Of a stretch of DNA of 64,000 bases, positions 56,160 to 64,000 are shown one piece after another. A program made the position numbers and the translations under genes. Each line of letters begins with the position of its first letter. Position 1 is the stretch's first letter. The DNA comes from Thinopyrum elongatum (taxonomy: Eukaryota; Streptophyta; Magnoliopsida; Poales; Poaceae): positions 56,523,599 to 56,587,598 of the forward strand of contig CM022302.1 in assembly GCA_011799875.1 (NCBI GenBank), written 5' to 3'. Under the pieces are notes generated by a model, which made no database searches, had not been told where the DNA came from, and worked only from the letters and a program-made list of their open reading frames with translations.

Positions 56160-58190
56160 TTAGGAGGTAGAAGGAAAGAGGTAGGGATATTCTTCCCGAA
56201 GATGATCCTCGCGTTCCCAAGTGGCTTCATCTTCTGTGTGATTCGACCACTGCACTTTCAGGAACTTGGTCGACTTCTGACGAGTTTGACGTTCAGCTTC
56301 ATCAAGGATGCGGATCGGATGCTCCTTATAAGATAAGTCATCTTGCAACTGAAGCATCTCGTGATCCACTGCACGGTGCGGAAATTCCTTGAAGCATTTG
56401 CGAAGTTGCGACACGTGGAAGACATCATGAATATGAGAGAATTGTGGCGGCAACTCCAATTTATATGCCACCTGTCCACGTCTGGCAATAATGCGAAAGG
56501 GACTAATATAGCGAGGAGCTAGCTTGCCCTTGATTCCGAATCGACGGGTGCCTTTCATCGGAGTGACACGAAGATAAGCATGATCACCTGGTTGATAAGT
56601 CAGACCCCATCGTTTGCGATCATAATTGCTCTTCTGGCAGTCTTGAGCTGCTTTGAGATTCTCCCGGACAATTCTGACTTGTTCTTCAGCGTGTTGAATA
56701 ATGTCCGGTACAACAAGAGGTCGTTCCCCAGTTTCTGACCAATTCAGAGGGGTTCGACACTTACGTCCATAGAGCACTTCGAAGGGGGCCATTTTCAAGC
56801 TGGCTTGATAGCTGTTGTTATAAGAGAACTCGACATACGGGAGAGATTCCTCCCATTTCTTACCGAAGGATATAACACAAGCGCGAAGCATGTCTTCAAG
56901 CACTTGATTAACGCACTCAACTTGGCCTTGGGATTGGGGATGATAAGCTGAACTCCATGTAATGTGAGTTCCCATAGCTTCTTGAAAACTTTCCCAGAAC
57001 TTGGACGTGAAAAGACCACCACGGTCCGAACTTATCTCCTTCGGAATACCATGGAGTGAAACAATTCTGGAGATGTAGAGTTCTGTTAACTGGCTAGCGT
57101 TGATAGTCTCCTTGACAGGTAGGAAATGAGCAACCTTGGAAAGTTGATCGACGACGACAAGAATAGCGTCGTGACCTTTCTGAGACTTGGGAAGACCAGT
57201 AATGAAATCCATATGCACTTTATCCCACTTCCATAGAGGAATAGGGAGTGGTTGCAGAATTCCAGTAGGCTTCTGATGTTCTGCTTTCACGCGACGGCAT
57301 ATGTCACATTCAGCAACATATCGAGCAATGTCCTGCTTCATTCTGGACCACCAGTATCTCTGTCGGAGATCGCGATACATCTTGGTGCTACCCGGATGGA
57401 TAGACAGCGGTGTATCATGAGCCTCCTTCATGACTTTGTCCGTCATCAGCTCGAAGCGAGGAACTACGATGCGGTCTCGAAAATATAATGTTCCATCTTC
57501 AGCAACTGAGAAATCCCAGTACTTATCTAGATGAAGCTCTTTCTTCATTAGATCAATCTCAGCATCTTTGGCTTGCGCTTCCTTAACAGCCTTCTGAAGG
57601 TCTGGCTGTACCACAAGGTTATTAAGTGATCCTTGGGGAACAATTCACAGATTCAGCTGATTCAATTCTGCATAGAGACGAGGTTGAGCTCGCCTAACCA
57701 TGAGGTTGTTGCAATATGACTTGTGGCTCAGGGCATCGGCCATCACGTTAGCCTTGCCCGGGGTATATGAAATACCGCAGTCATAGTCCGTAATTGTTTC
57801 TAACCATCGCTGCTGACGGAGATTAAGATCCGGTTGAGTGAACAAGTACATCAGACTTTGGTGATCGGTATAAATCTCGCACCGATTACCCAGGAGATAA
57901 TGTCGCCATAACTTTAATGCATAGATCACTGCAGCAAGTTCAAGATCATGCACTGGATAATTTTCTTCATGCGGCCGCAATTGACGTGAAGCATACGCAA
58001 TCACTCTTCGTTCTTGCATTAGGACACAGTCTAATCCCTGATGAGAGGCGTCGCAGTATATGACAAAGTCCTTTCGAGAATCAGGAGGAGCAAGCACTGG
58101 AGCAGAAGTAAGCTTGTCCTTGAGGGTCTGGAAACATTCTTGACATTTGTCTGTCCACTCAAACTTAATGCCTTTGTGGAGCAGATTAGT
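56160..58190 (-). pseudogene. Gypsy-2 pol: end of RT, RNase H, integrase, chromodomain-like tail
   Basis: One frame runs from the solo LTR edge (58190) to the stop near 56160. RNase H carries [15 protein letters not shown] and [13 protein letters not shown]. Integrase has CDICRRVKAEHQ, DFITGLPKS, SSDRGGLFTS and QGQVECVNQ. The tail ends WEREDHLREEYP. The only break is a TGA at 57645-57647, probably from CGA, just before the integrase part. From there to the end 484 codons are open, better kept than in Gypsy-1. Confidence 0.92.
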
Positions 58191-59480
58191 TGTAACACCC
58201 CAAAAATTTGACCATGTTTTATTAATAAAAATTTCGCCAGGAATTTTTTTTTATTCTCTGGATTATCTTCTGATTTCAGAACCACTCTTTTCTTCTGAAT
58301 TGTGGTGTTTTTCCTCCAAACAGAAACTTTTCAAAAAAATTGTTGTTGGACTTAAGTACCAACTCAGACAACATTTCATTTTGATATGTCCAGTGAGAGC
58401 TTTTTTTTTAATATTATTTTACCAAAACTTTATCTCTTTTAGTATGACATTTAATTCTTTTAAGAGCCTCATTTGCACTACAACCATTTGATAACTTCAT
58501 TTAAAGATTACACAAAAATTTGGGGGTGACATGTGATGTCCCTGGATCACTTTTATGCAAAAACCTAGGCATGTGTTTTGAAAAATTTGAGCAAACCATC
58601 CTCATCTTCATTCTGGTTCAGTTTGGTGATTTGTACTGCAACCCCTCTTTATCTTGCCCTATTGCCCATGATATTTCTCCTGCCTGTAGTTCACCCTACC
58701 AAACCCTTAAGTCCAGGATATGGGAACCATTTGAATATTTTTGGTCCATGCAATAATAGCCTTTCTTTTCTGTCCAGATTTGGTTTTCTCAAAAACATGC
58801 ACTAACTAGTTTCTATTTTTCTCAAACTGACCTTACCACCCTCTTTATCATCCAAAGAGACCCCAACCTGGAGAATTTTGCCACTAGTAGAATTGCCTTT
58901 ATGCCCTTGGCATTCTGTCGAACACCTTGGGTTCATGAACAGATTTGGCATGGAGCCAGGTTTGCATTGTAATCTTGCCCTCTGGACCAACCAACATGTC
59001 CACTAATCTCCTAGATACCTCTAACCTTGTCCTGTTAAATTGCATTGCCATCCAAGCCCTCTAGGCCATCCTGGCATTCTGTCGGGCATGTAGCGTGTGT
59101 GCTCTGGGCGCGCCCAGAGCGCACGTTTTGCACGCGCGCGCGCAGCCGAACCGCCTCCGCACGCCAGCTCGTCCCAGGAACAGCTCGACCTCATCCAAAT
59201 GCTCGTCCGCTAGCCCGCGGTCCCCACTGACCCTGCCGCTTCGCCCTGACCGTCCCGGCTCCTGCAGAAGTCGGCCACAAGCCGCCACTGCCGCCGCCTG
59301 AAAACTACCGTGGTCGGCACCGCCCCGACCACCCCAGCTCGCCAGCTGCCCCTGGAACAGGCCATCCTCATCCGCTCGCCCTGCCAAACCCCGCTAGCAT
59401 CACCACGTCGTCCTGCAAACCACAGTGGCGGCGAGCCACCGTTCTTATCCACGGTCGTCGCCAAACCGCCTCTCCGTGCC

Positions 59481-59488
59481 TATATAAA
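59481..59488 (+). promoter_or_regulatory. TATA box of the 4.1 kb solo LTR
   Basis: TATATAAA lies in a GC-rich stretch followed by a C-rich transcribed-like region, about 1.3 kb into the LTR. Confidence 0.55.
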
Positions 59489-61390
59489 CCACTCCGAGCT
59501 CTTCACGCTCGGCATAGACCCTCCTCGATGCCATTGCAAAGCACCTCGAGCTCCCATTCCTTCAGGGGTCTTCGTTCTCTCTGTCGCTGGTAGCAATGGC
59601 CGCCACTGCCATCCGGTCGAATTCAACCAGACCAGAGTATCCCCCTCTCTGCTCTACCCTCCAGTAGGTCGCCCTCGACCCTAGCTACCAACCCCGCACG
59701 TCAATTCCACCAGAGGACCACCGTAGGGGAAAGTCCCCTTCTGTCCGACGCCGCCGTCCGCCGGAGACAGTGCCATTGACCACCTCGTCCACCCCTCCAT
59801 CCATAGCGACTACCGGGAGGACCGCCCAGAAGCCAGGGATCCATCCCCGCCCTCAGAACCCCATGAGGAGCCACCGTTCGCCGGCGAGGGTCGCCGGAAC
59901 CCTCACCTCCGCTCGGCAGCGGGAGGAGGAAGAAAGTCGACTGGTCAAATATGACCAGTGGACCCGACGGCCCCACCTGCCAGTGACCCCCAGTTCTATC
60001 GACGTGTTTTAAGTGGAAACGTATTCCACCGAGTACGTCTTCGCTAAGGGGGAATCGTAAGTACTGCTGAACCGTTTTCCTTTTTCTGTTTTTTTTTAAA
60101 TTAGATTTTGACCTAAACTTTGACTGGCTATAACTTTTAAAATACAACTCCGTTTGACTTGATTCTTTTTCTGTTGATTCTCAAATTTTGTCTAGTTTAT
60201 TTTCATATTTATTTGAAAATTTTCCGAACAACTTTTTTGTACTGTTTTTGAATGGCGTGTTGATTTGAATCTTTTCAAAAATAGGAAATGGAGAGAGATG
60301 AAAACTTTCAAAAGTGCACCCTGCCTCTCCACACACTAAAGGCAAGCATTCTGAACCCTGGCATAATATTTGTTGTGTGTTGTTTGATGCGAATACAACA
60401 CCACCTTGACACGAAGTATTCGTTATTTTATGTGATGAAATGATCATACTCAAGAGTGCATGATGAAGATTCCTTGCTGTTGGAAATTGGTATGCTTGTG
60501 ACAGTATCCACCCTCGTATGCCTTTCATGCCTACCGGAAGGAATCCGGGAAAGTCTCTGTCTTGGGTGGACACGAGCTTGTTACTGATATTTCGCTGAGA
60601 CGGGTATATTCAGTAAGGCATGGTAAGGTATGATGAGTGGTGATTCTGTCTGTTGGGGTGAAATATATTTGTTATGCTAATCATGCAGGAAATACCTAAA
60701 CCTCCTGAGACGACCATAGATCGAGTCTTGTGCCAGTAACCCCCATACTTGCTTCATGATACCACTTGTCCCTGCCTTAGGTAGGGTACGGTTCAGTAAG
60801 CTTTCAACCCCTTTCTTAGCACACACCATACAGAGAGGCCATGGTGGAAGATACCGGCTGCATCCGGTAGACATGCCACCTGGTCCGGGGGCATGGGTGT
60901 TTCCGGTTGGAGCCGAAGGGGTAGCTCCCCTAGTTTCCGCACGTTATAAATTTTGTGATCCCATGCTAGTCGAGGTTGTAGCCTCCCCACTTAGAGTTTT
61001 GCTTAACAGGTGTCGAGGGTGATTCCAGACACCGGTAAGTTAAGCTGGTGTGTGCGGGTCAGGTGTGTTTTCAAGTAAAAGACCATAAACGGAATTAGTC
61101 CCGATGGACTAAAGGAATCCGTTACTCGTGGGGAAAGAGTACACCCTCTGCAGAGATTATATCTATTCAAATAGCCGTGTCCATGGTTAAGGACTACAGT
61201 ATGGGATGAGTCAAGTGTCGGCCTTAGTGTCGGTCTTCGGAGTAAAAAAACTGCTATACCAGAACATTGATTAAGACGTGACATATGATGATTATGATTA
61301 TTATTATTATGGACTAACCATTTGTATTATTTGAATTATTGAGTATCCCTGGGACGGTTCTACCTCCTGGATATTCACTGTGATTATTCT

Positions 61391-61740
61391 TTATAAGCCC
61401 TTTATGAGGTGTCGCTCAGACGCCCGACTGTGGCACGTTTGTTATTTACTTTCTTTATAAGCCCTTTATGTGGTGTCGCTGAGACGCCCGGCTGTGGCAT
61501 GCCTGCTATTTATTTCTTTATAAGCCCTTTATGTGGTGTCGCTGAGACGCCCGACTGTGGCATGCCTGCTATTTATTTTCTTTATAAGCCCTTTATGTGG
61601 TGTCGCTGAGACGCCCGACTGTGGCATGCCTGCTATTTATTTCTTGATAAGCCCTTTATGTGGTGTCGCTCAGACGCCCGACTGTGGCATGTCTTATATG
61701 ATTATCCTTTTGAGGCGTCGCTTCAGACACCCGATCGGTT
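61391..61740 (+). repeat. Minisatellite, 63-64 bp unit, about 5.4 copies
   Basis: TTATAAGCCCTTTATGTGGT begins units at 61391, 61455, 61518, 61582 and 61645 (last one T-to-G changed), followed by a decayed partial unit. Each carries TCGCTGAGACGCCCGACTGT. The middle copies are almost identical, so the array expanded recently. Confidence 0.93.
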
Positions 61741-62284
61741 TATTTTATTCTTATTATCTAATTGCTTTTTTATATTTAATTCTGAATGGCCTGCTTGCAT
61801 GCGGCATCAATTTTATTTCACGACTGGCTAAGTGATCATGAAAATATTTCAGAGCATGATTATCATCTGTTATATTATACCTGTGTTCATAATGTTTGCG
61901 AGTACATTCAAAGTACTCACTGGCTTGTCCCTGGCTATTGTCTTGGCCAGATTTCTCGCTTGGAGAGGAGCGCTGCGATGACAGCCCCGGAACCTAGGCA
62001 ATGATGATAGCAGCCTCGCGAGGATAGGAGTTATCCAGGTCAGCTGTTCCTGTGGGAAGTGGAGTCCCATAGACGCTGATGAACCGCAAACCGCTTCTGC
62101 CATCAACCACTAGAAACCATTTGTTGTACTCCTAGACCAGAATGGTTTTGTACTTCATATTTTGTATTTTTGCTTGGAATTTCTGTATCAAGTTTGTGTC
62201 TCATCAGCTAACAGTAATCCTGGCGCTGGTGAGCACAAGGGCCATTTACTAGGAAATTAATATCCTGGAAAACCGGTCCTGACA

Positions 62285-62822
62285 TTAGTCAAGGGCTTGG
62301 CGATCTTGGAGAAGTTCTCGACGAATAGGCGACAATAACTGGCTAGATCAAGGAAGCTTCGAACTTGCTTGGCATTCTTCGGAGGAGTCCAGTCAAGGAT
62401 AGCCTGAACACGCTCCGGGTTAACGGCAATACCGTCCTTGGAAATCACATGTCCAAGGTAGGTCACTTCGGAAAGCCAGAATTCACATTTGGAGTACTTG
62501 GCATATAACTTGTGCTCTCGAAGCCTCTCCAGAACAAGGCGAAGATGTTCGGCATGTTCTTCCTTATTCTTCGAATATACTAGGATATCGTCCAGATATA
62601 CCACGATGAACTTGTCGAGGTAGTCCATGAATATATAATTCATTAAGCGGGAGAACGTAGCTGGAGCATTCGTCAGGCCAAATGACATGACGGTGTACTC
62701 ATAGGAGCCATATCGAGTAACGAATGCGGTCTTTGGAATATCCTCTTCCCGGACACGGATCTGGTGATAACCCAACCTCAAGTCGAGTTTAGAGAACACC
62801 GAAGATCGATCAACTTGCTGGA
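62285..62822 (-). pseudogene. Gypsy-2 RT, middle part
   Basis: From [18 protein letters not shown] through [10 protein letters not shown] to the end of the palm and connection ([19 protein letters not shown]), where the solo LTR enters. The W that is mutated to a stop in Gypsy-1 is present here ([11 protein letters not shown]). Everything before SSVFSK, namely Gag, protease and the RT fingers, is absent: the sequence changes at about 62815-62825 to an unrelated stretch. Confidence 0.9.
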
Positions 62823-63215
62823 TCGTACTCTCCATGTGCACTCTGATGCAGAATCCGGTCTTATCGAATGACAACTCGGAGTATAATACAACTCGGAAAG
62901 AAAGGTTAAACAAAACAATAGAAAGGAAATGATTATCAGACTAATCAGATCAAAGACAGGGAAATCGCACTAAATCCAGCTCTCCGGGTGGATAGAATTA
63001 ACGAGATCCTAAGTGTCGGTGTTAGTAAATTTTATTAAACCCGAATAGAAGAGAGGTTAGAGTCCTAGAGTAAAGATGAGGAATAAAAGATCCTAATACT
63101 ACCCAATTAGCGACGTGGGCCCGTAAGCCACACAGCCAAGTTAGTAAAACAGTTTTCGACCACTAGACTCAACTTCGGCCAAAGAGTTGGAAAGGGGGAC
63201 TCCTAGAGGCAGTCG
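62823..63215 (-). other. Deletion junction and leader of Gypsy-2
   Basis: 62823-63010 is unlike Gypsy-1 and shows no motif. 63010-63215 matches the Gypsy-1 leader (11270-11474). The internal deletion therefore joins leader or 5' sequence to mid-RT. Confidence 0.65.
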
Positions 63216-63227
63216 GCTCTGATACCA
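63216..63227 (-). promoter_or_regulatory. Primer binding site of Gypsy-2
   Basis: The minus strand reads TGGTATCAGAGC three bases from the LTR start, as in Gypsy-1. Confidence 0.9.
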
Positions 63228-63230
63228 ACC

Positions 63231-64000
63231 TGTGACGACCCCGGCTTAATCGTGCACTAACCATACACGCAAATGCACACGATCAAGCCTAAGGACTCAC
63301 TTGAAGATATCACAACACAACTCTAAAACATAAATAAATTCATACAAGCTTAATATTACAAGCCAGACCTCGAGGGCTCGAATACATAGCTCGATGGCAT
63401 ACAAGTGTCAGCGGAAGCGTCAGATATCTGGGTACAGATATATTACAGAACAGAGAGATAAGCCTTCACAGAGGCGGGGCAAAATAAAAACTACGATCGA
63501 AAAGGCGTGGGCCTCCTGCCCTGGACACTCCGATCCTACTCCTGGTCGTCAGACGGCTCCTCGTAGTAGTAGTACTCTCTGGGCTGGTAGTAGTAGTGGT
63601 CGTCGACGGGGACATCTGGCTCCGGGGCTCCGTCGTCTGGATGCGACAAAGGAATAAAGGGGGAAAAAGGAAAATAAAGCAAACGTGAGTACTCATCCGA
63701 AGTACTCAGCAAGCAAGGATCTACACTACATATGCAACATTTTCAAAGGGGGCTGTATATGTGGACTGGGCTGCAAAAATGCCAGAATACAGTGGAAAAG
63801 CCTAGTCCTATCGAAGACTAGCATCTTGAGCATCTTCAACATTCTCGCAGCATTAGAAGAGAGCAGAAGTACATAATGTAAATTATAGCAGTAATGTCAT
63901 CAACCTCGGCCAGAGATTCTTCCTCGACTCCCTGCGAGAAAGCAATCCCAGAGCCGTACTCTCCAGTTCTCATCTCTTGTCATGTTCTAGTTGTACCGAT
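63231..64000 (-). repeat. 5' LTR of Gypsy-2 (partial, cut by the window)
   Basis: It begins TGTGACGACCCCGGC and matches 51916 onward with few changes, including the GAGTAC..GTACTC hairpin at 63687-63707. The low divergence over the visible 770 bp indicates a fairly young insertion. Confidence 0.94.

Larger units (their letters stand above)
58191..62284 (+). mobile_element. Solo LTR of a Gypsy chromovirus, 4.1 kb
   Basis: TGTAACACCCCAAAAATTTG to CCGGTCCTGACA, 4094 bp, with perfect duplication TTAGT (58186-58190 and 62285-62289). Removing it and one TTAGT joins the two RT parts in frame. There is no PBS, PPT or coding region inside, so it is a solo LTR despite its length. It has a TATA box at 59481-59488, a 63-64-bp minisatellite (61391-61740) and the GAGTAC..GTACTC hairpin (61900-61918) shared with the other Gypsy LTRs. 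GC-rich frames near 59045-60150 are noncoding in my view. Confidence 0.88.
51916..64000 (-). mobile_element. Gypsy-2: chromovirus with internal deletion, runs out of the window
   Basis: Left LTR 51916-56121, PPT, integrase/RNase H, part of RT, leader, PBS and the start of the right LTR at 63231. Gag, protease and the front of RT are missing, and a solo LTR splits RT. Proteins and leader are close to Gypsy-1, but the LTR is longer (4206 bp) and distinct, so they are sister families. The left target site would be GGTAC (51911-51915). Confidence 0.93.

Noticed and set aside
61391..61740. Possible CRISPR-like array
   Set aside because: Units are directly adjacent with no unique spacers, in a plant LTR. 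It is a minisatellite.
61409..61835. Repetitive proteins read from the minisatellite
   Set aside because: The unit alternates between 63 and 64 bp, so the frame is not kept across the array. It is noncoding LTR sequence.
1..64000. An intact host gene, RNA gene or novel defence-type system
   Set aside because: Every long frame with recognisable domains belongs to an LTR retrotransposon, and the few host-like pieces are exon scraps. Nothing supports a functional new multi-gene system here.

Overview
The window is intergenic DNA from a large plant genome, most likely a Triticeae grass (wheat, Aegilops, barley or rye). It is built almost entirely of nested transposable elements: BARE/Angela-like Copia LTRs ending in the CCTAGAGGCAATAATAAA block, 3.5-4.2 kb LTRs of Gypsy chromoviruses, Stowaway MITEs with CTCCGTTC-type ends, Helitrons ending in hairpin plus CTAG, and a Mutator-like element. 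I see no intact host gene, no rRNA, tRNA or CRISPR array, and nothing bacterial. Family names are by resemblance only; no database was searched.

Layout. (1) 1-14972: a minus-strand Gypsy chromovirus (Gypsy-1) with both LTRs, PBS, PPT, a gag-pol frame broken by two stops and one frameshift, and an extra ORF upstream of gag. That ORF is split by a 2.18 kb solo LTR of a Copia family here called family X (8248-10424, target duplication GGTGT). (2) 14973-29835: a low-copy-looking island. It holds an orphan promoter-like stretch, a CACTA end, a MITE-like inverted repeat, a complete small Helitron (A) split by a Stowaway and lying next to the 3' end of a second Helitron (B), another Stowaway, a 1.1 kb MULE with 261-bp TIRs and a 9-bp target duplication, a Helitron 3' end (C) downstream of exon scraps of a DEAD-box helicase 21/PRP28-like gene and a KH-domain-like gene, unidentified exon-like pieces, a third Stowaway, and a Helitron 5' end (D). 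(3) 29836-49594: a family X LTR split by an Angela-like Copia element (30746-48987, minus). Angela is itself split by a 9.6 kb family X element (35204-44803, plus, perfect ATTAT duplication). (4) 49595-64000: two opposed Gypsy LTR fragments, then a second minus-strand Gypsy chromovirus (Gypsy-2, 51916 to beyond the window) that lost gag, protease and the front of RT and carries a 4.1 kb solo LTR (58191-62284, TTAGT duplication) in its RT.

Insertion order from nesting: Helitron D, then the X LTR, then Angela, then the younger X element. X is thus both host and invader of Angela. Every coding region is a broken retrotransposon frame or a captured exon. The most notable observations are the Helitron exon captures with a two-hairpin terminus, the adjoining Helitrons A and B, the MULE with structured TIRs, the extra ORF upstream of gag in Gypsy-1, a small hairpin kept in six Gypsy LTR copies, and a family X LTR full of isolated one-base deletions that looks like sequencing or assembly error.
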